NCBI GenBank assembly: GCA_964369635.1
Contig: CAYJGN010000010.1
Location: 1 to 47,162 of the forward strand
Reading direction: 5' to 3'
DNA length: 47,162 nucleotides
DNA from: CAYJGN01 sp964369635
Lineage (GTDB): Bacteria > Bacillota > Clostridia > Oscillospirales > Ruminococcaceae
Shown here: positions 8,819 to 17,269 of the stretch, piece by piece
How the letters are laid out: each line of letters begins with the position of its first letter
Position numbering within the stretch: position 1 is the stretch's first letter
The notes under the pieces: model-generated
Seen by the model: only the letters and a program-made list of their open reading frames with translations
What the model was told of the DNA's origin: nothing
Databases searched by the model: none
Translations under genes and position numbers: made by a program

Positions 8819-10211
8819 TGTTATCTCCTTTTTTAAATATATTCTTAACGCCTCTTGCTGTTTTATATGGGAAACTATTCTCGAACTTTAAAACCCGATC
8901 TTTATATAAGTTTCGCTGACGTTCCATCTCAGCATAATGCCGCTCAAGCTCTGCGTGCATCTCTTCAAGCTCTAATAGATGGGAAAAACTGCGCTCATGG
9001 CTATAATGAAGAGCTGATAGCGCTTTATTTAAATCAGCATTAACGATATCGCCATTTATCTGCCCTTCGAGGGTATCAAACTCATGCCTGTCCTCTATTC
9101 CAAATGTTGAAAGAAGCTTTTGAAGCGGTATAAATTGCTCGAGCGATGAGTTGCCGCAATGGATATAAAGCCTTGTTATACTTCGGTATAGAACGAAAAG
9201 CGCCGATACCTCAAAGCTCCATTCCTGATCGATTATCTCAAACTCATTACTCTTTATAAAAACATTATCAAATGTTAAATCATAAAGAGTTGGAAGCTTT
9301 TTAATAAGCGAGTAAAACCGCTTTATCTCGGTTATAAATCCCTCCCGACTTCCCTGTAAAACAAGGTCATATAGATGCTCGGTGAAAGAAACACCAACAC
9401 TTCGCTTTTGGGTATATACCCCGTCAACTATTTCGCTGTCGAGCGTGCGAAGTCCCTTTGATTTTATTATCGCTTCATTCTTAATAATATTTTCTATCTG
9501 GGCGATATTTTTCGCCTTTTTAATAACCCTGTCGTTATAAAGGGTAGTTGTTATCTGAAAATCGCTTTTGCGAAGAGGGGTAAATGCCGATAAAAGCGGC
9601 TGCTCTTCGATATTAATAGCAAATAGGTATCCCGGAAGTAGAGAAAATGGATTATCGCTCTTATTATAGAGATTATCCTCTCTTGCAGTGAGCACCGAAC
9701 CAGCTGGGTAAACCTGCGGTGCAGAGCCTATTTCAAGCGGAGTTATCGGGTATTTTTCGTTGTAGAGCTTTGTTATGAAAATATGGTGAGGCAATAGCCC
9801 ATAAACTGAAATATCTGAAAAATAGCGTTTAAGCTCATACGAAATTTCTTTTTTTGATGGAATATTATCTGAAATCGCCGCAAAAGGCGGGCGTGAAATA
9901 CCACTTACCCCGAGCATATTCCTCGCAGAAACTGGATTTTCAGCTGTTATAAGCAGTTTCCCGCCACTTTCTAAAATTTTTCGTATCTTCTGCAAAAAAG
10001 AAGGGAGCGATATATCATTTTCAGCTAAAATCGTCGCTAAATCAACAACTGCAACAGCGCTATAACTCTTAGCTACATCTATCTCTGAAAACAAACTGCC
10101 ACAATCAGAAAAAGCGCTTGGGACAATAAATATAACCTCTTCCCCCTCATTTATAAAGGGAGAAAAGGGGTATTTTATAGTTTCTTTACAGAGCTTTAGC
10201 AGATTCTCCAT
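8811..10211 (-). CDS. methyltransferase-like / kinase-like protein with C-terminal coiled coil
   Basis: This 466-residue protein appears to have three parts. Residues 1-160 look like a decayed Rossmann methyltransferase: VDLATILAENDI and ILESGGKLLITAEN correspond to late strands. The usual glycine-rich SAM-binding motif I is missing. The middle, about 215-370, resembles a small phosphotransferase or kinase-like fold, with TFDNVFIKSNEFEIIDQEWSF recalling the D-x-x-x-x-N and Asp metal sites. The last 60 residues are a coiled coil rich in Glu, Met and Arg, ending FPYKTARGVKNIFKK, common in polysaccharide-biosynthesis proteins. GGAGGTGGGCTG precedes the ATG, 18 bases after aspS. Role: probable glycan modification or scaffold; function unproven. 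Confidence 0.65.
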   Translation of the reverse strand: MENLLKLCKETIKYPFSPFINEGEEVIFIVPSAFSDCGSLFSEIDVAKSYSAVAVVDLATILAENDISLPSFLQKIRKILESGGKLLITAENPVSARNMLGVSGISRPPFAAISDNIPSKKEISYELKRYFSDISVYGLLPHHIFITKLYNEKYPITPLEIGSAPQVYPAGSVLTAREDNLYNKSDNPFSLLPGYLFAINIEEQPLLSAFTPLRKSDFQITTTLYNDRVIKKAKNIAQIENIIKNEAIIKSKGLRTLDSEIVDGVYTQKRSVGVSFTEHLYDLVLQGSREGFITEIKRFYSLIKKLPTLYDLTFDNVFIKSNEFEIIDQEWSFEVSALFVLYRSITRLYIHCGNSSLEQFIPLQKLLSTFGIEDRHEFDTLEGQINGDIVNADLNKALSALHYSHERSFSHLLELEEMHAELERHYAEMERQRNLYKDRVLKFENSFPYKTARGVKNIFKKGDNNG

Positions 10212-10229
10212 CAGCCCACCTCCAAAAAA

Positions 10230-12008
10230 TTAATCGGATATTTTAAGGTTTAACTCTTCAAGCTGCTTTTTATCAACAGCAGAGGGACTCATAACCATAA
10301 GCTCGCGCGCATTTTGAACTTTCGGGAATGCCATAACTTCCTTTATATTGTCTTTCCCGAGGAGAAGCATGCAAAGTCTGTCAAGGCCATATGCCATACC
10401 TGCATGAGGAGGGGCACCAAACGAGAACGCCTCCATTAAGAAACCAAATTGCTCCGCCGCCTCTTCTTTTGTAAAGCCGAGCGCATCGAACATCTGCGAT
10501 TGTAGCTCTGGATTGTTTATACGAACAGAGCCACCACCGACTTCCGTTCCGTTCATAACAAGGTCATAGGCTTTTGCATAGCAGTTTGCCTTATCGGTTG
10601 TCAGCTTATCTATATCGCAGTCTCTCGGCGCTGTGAAAGGATGGTGTTTTGCATAGTATCTGTTGTCCTCAGCTGAGTACTCAAAAAGAGGAAAATCAAC
10701 AACCCAGAGGAAGTTTAGCTCGTTTTTATCATAAAGATCGAGTTTGTCTCCAAGGTGGAGTCGGAGCGCCGCAAGCGCATCGAAAACGATGTTATTATCA
10801 GCATCAGCAACTATCATAAGTAGGTCACCTTCGCAGCAATCAGCTTTCTCTCCGATAGCCGCAATTTCACCCTCGGTGAGAAACTTTTCAAACGAGCTGC
10901 TTCTTGCATCTGCTGTATACCTTGTGAAAGCAAGGCCTTTTGCCTTGTAGGTCTTAACAACGTCGACAAGCTTATCAATCTCTTTTCTGCTCATCTTTGA
11001 AGCGCCGCCTTTGAGGTTTAGCGCACGAACCGAGCCGCCCCCTTCTATCGCCCCTTTAAATACCGCAAACTCGCAGTTTGCAACTGCTTCAGTTAGATTT
11101 ATAAGTTTTAGATCAAAGCGAAGATCAGGCTTATCGCAACCATACTGCTCCATCGCCTCATCATAGGTTATACGAGGAAGCGGCGTTGACACTTCTTTAC
11201 CAAGGAACTCTTTGCAGACGGTTTTAACAAACCCTTCATTGATTTCGATAACGTCATCAACATCGGCAAAGCTCATCTCAAGGTCGATTTGGGTAAACTC
11301 CGGCTGCCTGTCGGCACGAAGATCTTCATCTCTAAAGCATTTTGCTATCTGCATATATCTATCAAGTCCTGAGAGCATGCAGAGCTGCTTATATAGCTGA
11401 GGGCTTTGCGGCAGAGCGTAAAATTCGCCCTTGTGAACCCTTGAAGGAACAAGATAATCTCGAGCTCCTTCGGGAGTTGATTTTATAAGTATCGGGGTTT
11501 CTATCTCGATAAATCCGTTATTATCGAAATAGTCGCGCGCAATTTTAACTACTCTATGTCTGTCCACAAGTGTTTTAGTCATTGAAGGGCGACGAAGGTC
11601 GAGGTAGCGATATTTTAAGCGAAGCTCTTCGTTTACCGAAATATTATCGTTTATTTCAAATGGAGGCACCTCTGCCTGTGAGAGAATTTTAAACTCTGTT
11701 ACACATAGCTCAACTTCACCTGTTGGGATTTCAGGATTTTTGCTCTCGCGCTCGCGCAGTTTACCAGTAGCCATTACGACGAATTCAGCCCTTGCACCCG
11801 ATGCTTTCTCTAATATTTCAGCGCCTGATATCTCTTCGCTTATAACAAGCTGGAGAAGTCCGCTTCTATCTCTTAAATCAAGAAATATCAAATTTCCAAG
11901 GTCGCGCCGTTTATTTATAAATCCAGCAACCGTTGCCTGCTCTCCAACATCTGAAATTCTAAATTCTCCGCAGTATCTATCTCTTCTGCTATTTCCCATA
12001 ATATCCAT
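10230..12008 (-). CDS. aspS: aspartyl-tRNA synthetase
   Basis: Charges tRNA-Asp (and possibly tRNA-Asn) with aspartate in the cytoplasm. The 592-residue length is normal for the bacterial type. Residues 1-110 are the OB-fold anticodon domain (CGEFRISDVGEQATVAGFI). The class II core follows, with FIEIETPILIKSTPEGARDYLVPSR, the motif 2 region CFRDEDLRADRQPEFTQID, a bacterial GAD insertion (about 285-425), and motif 3 AGMAYGLDRLCMLL. GGAGAT precedes the ATG of MDIMGNSRR. A short hairpin, CGCCG/CGGCG (about 12025-12040), sits just before the ribosome site. Whether it is the discriminating or the dual Asp/Asn enzyme cannot be settled by eye. Confidence 0.97.
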   Translation of the reverse strand: MDIMGNSRRDRYCGEFRISDVGEQATVAGFINKRRDLGNLIFLDLRDRSGLLQLVISEEISGAEILEKASGARAEFVVMATGKLRERESKNPEIPTGEVELCVTEFKILSQAEVPPFEINDNISVNEELRLKYRYLDLRRPSMTKTLVDRHRVVKIARDYFDNNGFIEIETPILIKSTPEGARDYLVPSRVHKGEFYALPQSPQLYKQLCMLSGLDRYMQIAKCFRDEDLRADRQPEFTQIDLEMSFADVDDVIEINEGFVKTVCKEFLGKEVSTPLPRITYDEAMEQYGCDKPDLRFDLKLINLTEAVANCEFAVFKGAIEGGGSVRALNLKGGASKMSRKEIDKLVDVVKTYKAKGLAFTRYTADARSSSFEKFLTEGEIAAIGEKADCCEGDLLMIVADADNNIVFDALAALRLHLGDKLDLYDKNELNFLWVVDFPLFEYSAEDNRYYAKHHPFTAPRDCDIDKLTTDKANCYAKAYDLVMNGTEVGGGSVRINNPELQSQMFDALGFTKEEAAEQFGFLMEAFSFGAPPHAGMAYGLDRLCMLLLGKDNIKEVMAFPKVQNARELMVMSPSAVDKKQLEELNLKISD

Positions 12009-12083
12009 TTTCTATCTCCTTAACCGCCGTATAGTCGGCGAAATATTATTATTCGACGGGTAAAAGGTATAACCTTTCAACGC

Positions 12084-12116
12084 TTTAAAAATCCCACCTT
12101 AGGCGAGATTTTTAAA
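12084..12116 (-). terminator. hairpin between hisS and aspS, possible weak terminator
   Basis: TTTAAAAATC (12084-12093) pairs perfectly with GATTTTTAAA (12107-12116). The interior can extend the stem with G-T pairs around a TAA loop (CGCC/GGTG on the minus strand). It starts 9 bases past the hisS stop. The T-tract after it is short, so it may only partly stop transcription into aspS. Confidence 0.5.
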
Positions 12117-12124
12117 ACTAATAT

Positions 12125-13387
12125 TTATTTATTTTTAAAGAAATCAACTATCTCTTCAAAAGGCAAAGCCGTCTGTTCTTTGTTTTCCATATTTCTTATC
12201 GTGTAGCTATTATTTTCTATCTCATCGCCACCGATTAAAATACTAAATTCAAACTTCTTTTTATCGGCGTATTTCATAGCCGCTTTCGGGCTTCTTCCCA
12301 TAAGCTCTATTTCCGCTCTTATACCCGAGGCGCGAAGTTTGCAGAGAAGCAAGAATGCTTTTTTAGCGCTCTCACTATCAAAAGCTTTTATATAAACTCC
12401 TTTTGTTCCACTATCGTCCAGAAAGAGATTTGCAGCTTCCATTGCAAGGAGAATTCTCTCAATTCCCATCCCAAAACCGATACCGTCGCACTTGTTTCCC
12501 CCAAGACTCTCAACAAGTCCTGAGTATCTGCCTCCTCCAAGAACGGTACTTTGCGCACCTATCTCATCGCAGACAAACTCAAAAACAGTTTTAGTATAAT
12601 AGTCAAGGCCACGGACTATATCAGGATTTATCTGATAGTTCACATCGCTCTCATCGAGATAGCTTTTAGTAGTCTCAAAATGATCTGCACATTCATCACA
12701 AAGATTATCTATCATCTTTGGTGCATCTTTTGCTATCTCTTTGCAGACAGGGCTTTTGCAATCTATTATCCGAAGCGGGTTTTTTAAAAGCCGCTCATTA
12801 CAGGTTGCGCAAAGGGTTTCTTTTTTGTCTTCAAAATATTCTTTTAGACTCTCATGGTATTTCGGCCGACAGTTTGGACATCCAATAGAATTTATCTGCA
12901 AACTGACATTTGAAAGACCGAGTGACTGAATTATCCGCTCACCTAAAAATATAACCTCAGCATCAGTTAAAGGGTCTGACGCACCAAGCACCTCAATACC
13001 AAACTGGTGGAACTCACGAAGCCTTCCCGCTTGCGGTTTTTCATATCTAAAACAGTTTGCAAAATAATATAACTTCGCAGGGAGAGGCTCATTTAAAACC
13101 GAATGCTCAAGAGCCGCTCGAACAACACCGGCAGTCCCCTCGGGGCGCAAGGTTATGCTTCTCTCGCCTTTATCAAGGAAGGTATACATCTCTTTTCCAA
13201 CAACATCACTCGTCTCGCCAACTCCTTTTATAAAGAGCTCTGTATGCTCAAATGTTGGCGTACGAATTTCGCCGTACCCAAAAGGGGCCAGCGTTTCTAA
13301 AATTTTATTCTCTATAAGCCGCAGTTTAACAGCTGTCTGTGGCATAGCATCAGCACAGCCTCTGGGCGCATTTATTCTTTCTGCCAA
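12125..13387 (-). CDS. hisS: histidyl-tRNA synthetase
   Basis: Charges tRNA-His with histidine. The 420 residues have the usual class II layout: motif 1 FGYGEIRTPTFE; TLRPEGTAGVVRA; motif 2 YYFANCFRYEKPQAGRLREFHQFGIE; histidine loop IVRGLDYYTKTVFEF; GGGRYSGL; and motif 3 FGMGIERILLAM. The C-terminal anticodon domain starts near residue 330. A CxxC pair of knuckles lies around residues 170-225 (CPNC, CATC, CDEC). This insertion is seen in some clostridial HisRS and may bind zinc. The start is a TTG (13385-13387) after AAAGGT, seven bases after mgsA ends. It lies in one run with minD and mgsA. Confidence 0.96.
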   Translation of the reverse strand: MAERINAPRGCADAMPQTAVKLRLIENKILETLAPFGYGEIRTPTFEHTELFIKGVGETSDVVGKEMYTFLDKGERSITLRPEGTAGVVRAALEHSVLNEPLPAKLYYFANCFRYEKPQAGRLREFHQFGIEVLGASDPLTDAEVIFLGERIIQSLGLSNVSLQINSIGCPNCRPKYHESLKEYFEDKKETLCATCNERLLKNPLRIIDCKSPVCKEIAKDAPKMIDNLCDECADHFETTKSYLDESDVNYQINPDIVRGLDYYTKTVFEFVCDEIGAQSTVLGGGRYSGLVESLGGNKCDGIGFGMGIERILLAMEAANLFLDDSGTKGVYIKAFDSESAKKAFLLLCKLRASGIRAEIELMGRSPKAAMKYADKKKFEFSILIGGDEIENNSYTIRNMENKEQTALPFEEIVDFFKNK

Positions 13388-13393
13388 AATAAC

Positions 13394-13795
13394 TTACCTT
13401 TCGTTTAGTATTTCTCTCCACTCAAAATCGCCACGCTCAAGACCGTGGATTAAAACCTCGGCAGTCGCGATATTAGTCGCAACTGGGATATTATGAACAT
13501 CACAAAGCCTTATTAGAGCCATATCTGAAATTTCAAAAGCATTTGATGATATAGGATCTCTGAAATATAAAAGCAAATCTATTTCTCCACACGCAATAAG
13601 AGAAGCTATCTGCTGGTCGCCGCCCTGTGTTCCAGATAGATATTTATCTATTTTAAGGCCTGTTGCTTCTGAAACAACTTTAGCTGTTATAGCAGTACCG
13701 CACATCTTATGTCTGCTCAGTATACCATTGTATGCGATACAGAACTGAACCATAAGTTCTTTTCTACTGTCGTGGGCTATAATTGCAATGTTCAT
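13394..13795 (-). CDS. mgsA: methylglyoxal synthase
   Basis: Converts dihydroxyacetone phosphate to methylglyoxal and phosphate, a bypass of lower glycolysis when phosphate is short. The 133-residue length suits the family. The catalytic Asp lies in GGDQQIASL (Asp60). The N-terminus IAIIAHDSRKELM and the phosphate-binding region KYLSGTQGG match MgsA, as does LIRLCDVHNIPVATNIATAE near the C-terminus. GGAGGAAAT precedes the ATG. Placement next to minD and the mre/PBP2 genes is a known clostridial arrangement. No oddities. Confidence 0.95.
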   Translation of the reverse strand: MNIAIIAHDSRKELMVQFCIAYNGILSRHKMCGTAITAKVVSEATGLKIDKYLSGTQGGDQQIASLIACGEIDLLLYFRDPISSNAFEISDMALIRLCDVHNIPVATNIATAEVLIHGLERGDFEWREILNER

Positions 13796-13803
13796 ATTTC
13801 CTC

Positions 13804-14490
13804 CTATTTTACCAAAAGCGGCAGATTTTTACCGAGAAGTCGGTCTGCCATATTTCTATATATTTGCTGCTGCTCGTTTGACGTTTGAAATGACGGGACA
13901 ACTCCAAGTAACTGCGCCCCTATCGTATCTATAATATTATCAAAATTTCCGATAACATTTTTCCGTTTCATATCCACCTTGTTAATAATTATGCGATGAT
14001 TTGCGGCATCTAAGATATCGTTATAATGCAGATAATCGCTTAAAATCGCACCATCGCGAAGTGAAATTTCATCAGGGGTCACGACAATCACCGCCATATC
14101 CGATAGACTTGATATATCGCAGATAAGGCTATCTATGGAAGCCCTGCAATCTATAAGACAAAAATCATATTTATCCGACACACCATTTAAAATACTTTGA
14201 AGCAATTCTTTATTTATCACTGCATCAACATTTACAGGGGACGGGATATAATCAAGATTCTTACTAACATTTAAAATGACTTCGTCTATCTCTCGTCCAT
14301 TTGAAATATCGCCTATATCAAAAACCACTCTATCGACAACCGAAAATAGGTGGTCAAGGCTTCTCAGCGGAATATCAAGCTCTAAAACAAGCGTTTTAAT
14401 ATCTTTTTTCGCAAGGCTTTTGGCCACCGCCGCAGTGATTGTTGATTTACCAACTCCGCCTTTTCCGCTCATAAAACTGACTGTTTTCAA
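13804..14490 (-). CDS. minD: MinD-like septum-site ATPase, short form
   Basis: MinD positions the division septum by recruiting MinC to the membrane in an ATP-dependent way. The deviant Walker A box is clear (SGKGGVGKST, residues 8-17), as are switch regions DFCLIDCRAS and VVTPDEISLRDG. The start is a TTG preceded by AGGTGG. At 228 residues it is shorter than usual MinD (about 260-270). It ends in MADRLLGKNLPLLVK without an obvious amphipathic membrane-targeting helix. No minE follows; mgsA comes directly after. Upstream is an assembly gap that may hide minC. A more general MinD/ParA ATPase is the alternative, but the neighbourhood favours MinD. Confidence 0.8.
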   Translation of the reverse strand: MKTVSFMSGKGGVGKSTITAAVAKSLAKKDIKTLVLELDIPLRSLDHLFSVVDRVVFDIGDISNGREIDEVILNVSKNLDYIPSPVNVDAVINKELLQSILNGVSDKYDFCLIDCRASIDSLICDISSLSDMAVIVVTPDEISLRDGAILSDYLHYNDILDAANHRIIINKVDMKRKNVIGNFDNIIDTIGAQLLGVVPSFQTSNEQQQIYRNMADRLLGKNLPLLVK

Positions 14491-14520
14491 ATTTCACCAC
14501 CTACTACATGNNNNNNNNNN
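14487..14520 (-). other. assembly gap with probable 3' end of a lost upstream gene
   Basis: Bases 14511-14520 are N. Between the gap and minD, one minus-strand frame is open for seven codons (H V V G G E I) and stops at a TGA that overlaps the minD TTG by four bases. TTGA overlaps of this kind occur elsewhere in the window. By synteny the lost gene would be minC. On the other side of the gap, 14521-14698 is AT-rich and has no gene or hairpin that I can see. Confidence 0.4.
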
Positions 14521-14698
14521 ATATCATAAACTTTCGATTTTGTTAAGGGTATTGTTTTGCCAAAATGTAAATTATATAAGAAAGAAGATAGGTAAAATGA
14601 TTAAATTGAGTTATATTAACTAATTATTTTAATTATTTTCGTCAAAATCAATAATAAACAAAAATGGGTAAATTCACATTTTAATGCACGCTATCGCT

Positions 14699-16756
14699 CT
14701 ACTGCGCTAAATTGTTCAAAACATCTCCATCGGTATTCTCATCTGTTGGGTATAATTCAGGGTAGAGATATTCGGCTGTAGTACCGAAGAAATAGTAGTC
14801 AAAAATTTCGCGCGCTGTTTTTGTAAAATAATAACCATGTCCGCCGTTTTCAATGACGATAGCAATAGCGATTTGCGGATCATCTGCCGGAGCATAAGCT
14901 ATGAAAACACCATGTGGTGAGTTCGGTGGATTTTGCGGTGTTCCTGTTTTAGTCGCAACCTCTATTGGGTAGTTTAGAAATGAGTTTGCAGCTGTTCCAC
15001 CAAGCCCTGAAGCATCTACCATACCCTCTCGCACAACAGCTAAAGCTTCATCGCTAAGAGTTGCCTCTGATGCAACTGTCGGGCTGTGCGAATATACCGT
15101 CTCGCCACTAAAGCTTGTAATCTTATTTATAAGGGTCGTTTCGAGGGCAACTCCATCATTTGCAAGTGCCGATGTATATACAGCAAGCTGAAGAGGGGTT
15201 ACGAGAGTATCTCCCTGTCCTATTGCCGCTTGAATAACATCTGCTGGGTACCATGGGTCTTTAACCTCAGGGGATGATATTTTACCTATTGCCTCTGGGA
15301 TTTCAATACCGGTGGATGTCGCAAGTCCAAGCTCGGTTGCGGTATCTGCCATCTCTGTTATACCAAGCCTTCTGCCTGCCTCATAGAAATAGACGTTACA
15401 AGAAACTTTTAGAGCATCATAAACATTTATATTGCCATGCGTGTGCATGCAATTCATAGTAAAGGGTTGGAAATAGGTATAAACTCCGCTGCAGTTTATC
15501 GTCTCATATGGGGTAACAACTCCAGCATCGAGAGCCGCTGCTGCAACTGCCGATTTAAAAACGCTACCCGGGGAATAAAGACCGCTTGTTGCTCTGTTTG
15601 ATAGCGGGGTGAGCGGGTCGGTTGCATAGCTTGCGTAATCTGAATAGTAGCTTTGCAAATCAAAGGTTGGATAGCTTGCAATGGCAAGCGTCTCTCCTGT
15701 TTTAACATCTAAAACAACTGCACTACCACCCCGAACATCAGCCCCCTCATATTCAAGGCCAAGCGCTTTTGTATCCTCTATCCAGTATGGGAGACTTCGC
15801 TCTAAAATATCCTGCAAATTAATATCTATGCTAAGATAAACATCATTTCCAGCAACTGCCTCTTTCGAAACACCCATATCAATAATAGCGCCACTGTTAT
15901 TTCGCTCAAGGACCATCGTCCCATCTTCACCGCGGAGCTGAGACTCAAATGCGCTCTCTATTCCAAATTTCCCTACCAGATCATCAAGCGCATAGTCGCC
16001 ACTTCCGATATTAAGAGCGGTCAGCTCGTCTTTATCGTAAATCGGGCCTAAAACACCCAACGTATGGGCTAAAAGCGAGCCGTTTGGATAGTTTCGAATA
16101 GCCTCTTCTACAACGTCAACGCCTACAAAAAAATCACTGCGCTCTAAAACCTTAACAACAGTATCCATAGATACATCACTTGCAACGACATAGGCAGTCG
16201 CCGAAGAAAATCCGATACTGCTCATTCCATATCGAACAGCAGCAAGCGATAGCGCATCGTTTATTGAATAATTTTCGAGTTTGTAATATGAAACAAGCGC
16301 ATCAAAAACATTTTCAGCGGTTGCATACTCTTGAAGACCAAGAAAATCACGAAGACTTGAAATAGCGCTTTCACTGCTCTCAACAAACGAAAAAACACCA
16401 CCGTAATAGGTTATCAAAGATGGGTTGTTTAATTCATCGCCGCTCTCGATTATGACCGAAACGAGCTCAATTAAAATTTCATTTCGCTCTGTGCTATTCG
16501 TTGGGAAAAAGCTATAATTTAGAGATATATTTATCCCCATTCGGTTATCGACTAAAACCTCACCATTGCGGTCAAGTATATCACCTCGCGCTGCCGCAAG
16601 CTCAGTCTCGTAGACAAAACTGCGGTTCGCAGTCGCAAGATACTCCTCACCCTGCACCACCTGCAGATAAAAGAGTCTCAGCGCAAAAAAGCTAAATATT
16701 ATCCCGAAAAAGCCAATAAATAAAAATATTCTCTTTTCTAAAATTTTGTTGTTCAT
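14699..16756 (-). CDS. mrdA: penicillin-binding protein 2, elongation transpeptidase
   Basis: Class B PBP that cross-links peptidoglycan during side-wall growth with the MreBCD/RodA complex. One N-terminal membrane helix (about 10-32) is followed by the PBP dimerisation domain with ARGDILDRNGEVLVDN. The transpeptidase domain carries the acylation motif SVFK (Ser398), SCN (452-454) and KTGT (603-606). The 685 residues are normal. The short acidic tail (ENTDGDVLNNLAQ) is unremarkable. No PASTA domains are present, which argues against SpoVD. The ATG lies three bases after mreD. rodA is not adjacent and is not in this window. Confidence 0.94.
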   Translation of the reverse strand: MNNKILEKRIFLFIGFFGIIFSFFALRLFYLQVVQGEEYLATANRSFVYETELAAARGDILDRNGEVLVDNRMGINISLNYSFFPTNSTERNEILIELVSVIIESGDELNNPSLITYYGGVFSFVESSESAISSLRDFLGLQEYATAENVFDALVSYYKLENYSINDALSLAAVRYGMSSIGFSSATAYVVASDVSMDTVVKVLERSDFFVGVDVVEEAIRNYPNGSLLAHTLGVLGPIYDKDELTALNIGSGDYALDDLVGKFGIESAFESQLRGEDGTMVLERNNSGAIIDMGVSKEAVAGNDVYLSIDINLQDILERSLPYWIEDTKALGLEYEGADVRGGSAVVLDVKTGETLAIASYPTFDLQSYYSDYASYATDPLTPLSNRATSGLYSPGSVFKSAVAAAALDAGVVTPYETINCSGVYTYFQPFTMNCMHTHGNINVYDALKVSCNVYFYEAGRRLGITEMADTATELGLATSTGIEIPEAIGKISSPEVKDPWYPADVIQAAIGQGDTLVTPLQLAVYTSALANDGVALETTLINKITSFSGETVYSHSPTVASEATLSDEALAVVREGMVDASGLGGTAANSFLNYPIEVATKTGTPQNPPNSPHGVFIAYAPADDPQIAIAIVIENGGHGYYFTKTAREIFDYYFFGTTAEYLYPELYPTDENTDGDVLNNLAQ

Positions 16757-16759
16757 AAA

Positions 16760-17269
16760 TTAAATCTCTTTAAAAAGTTGGTTGATATTTATAACAAGAG
16801 GGTAAAAAAGCGCCCCCATAAGAACAGTATATATTGCTGTTGGGAGGGTGTATCGCAAAAAATATGTCATAAGGCCTTGGTGCCCCCAGAGGATAAACTC
16901 AAAGAGAAAACCACCAAAACAAAAGAGCGAGACAACTCCAATAAGAGTTAAAAAATAGTTTACCGGGCTGTTTCTTATAAAAAATATATATAGATAAGCG
17001 ATAGCAACGCCGACGAAAAAAAGAAATATTGCGGCGGTACTGAAATTTTTAGATATCGAGAGCGAATCCCAAACAAAACCCGAAAAAACAGCATAAAGCG
17101 CATTTTTAACCGGTGTTTCAAGGGTGAAAACAGCAACGACAAGCGGCAGTTGAATTATTGGTTTAACTCCAAATATGCTTAAAAACTGCGGTAGGTTTCC
17201 TATAATTATCGTGAAAACAGTTATCGAGCATATAACCGACCATCTTATGAGTTCTTTTTTGTTTTTCAT
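16760..17269 (-). CDS. mreD: rod shape-determining protein MreD
   Basis: A 169-residue membrane protein with five or six hydrophobic segments, the MreD pattern. It links MreC and the cytoplasmic MreB filament to wall synthesis enzymes. The sequence is poorly conserved, so the call rests on size, topology and position between mreC and mrdA. The motif FSGFVWDSLS in the third segment is typical. It overlaps mreC by four bases (ATGA), so translation is coupled. Confidence 0.88.
   Translation of the reverse strand: MKNKKELIRWSVICSITVFTIIIGNLPQFLSIFGVKPIIQLPLVVAVFTLETPVKNALYAVFSGFVWDSLSISKNFSTAAIFLFFVGVAIAYLYIFFIRNSPVNYFLTLIGVVSLFCFGGFLFEFILWGHQGLMTYFLRYTLPTAIYTVLMGALFYPLVININQLFKEI

Noticed and set aside
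12009..12080. T-box or other riboswitch upstream of aspS
   Set aside because: Only a short hairpin is present. There is no T-box sequence or specifier stem in 120 bases.
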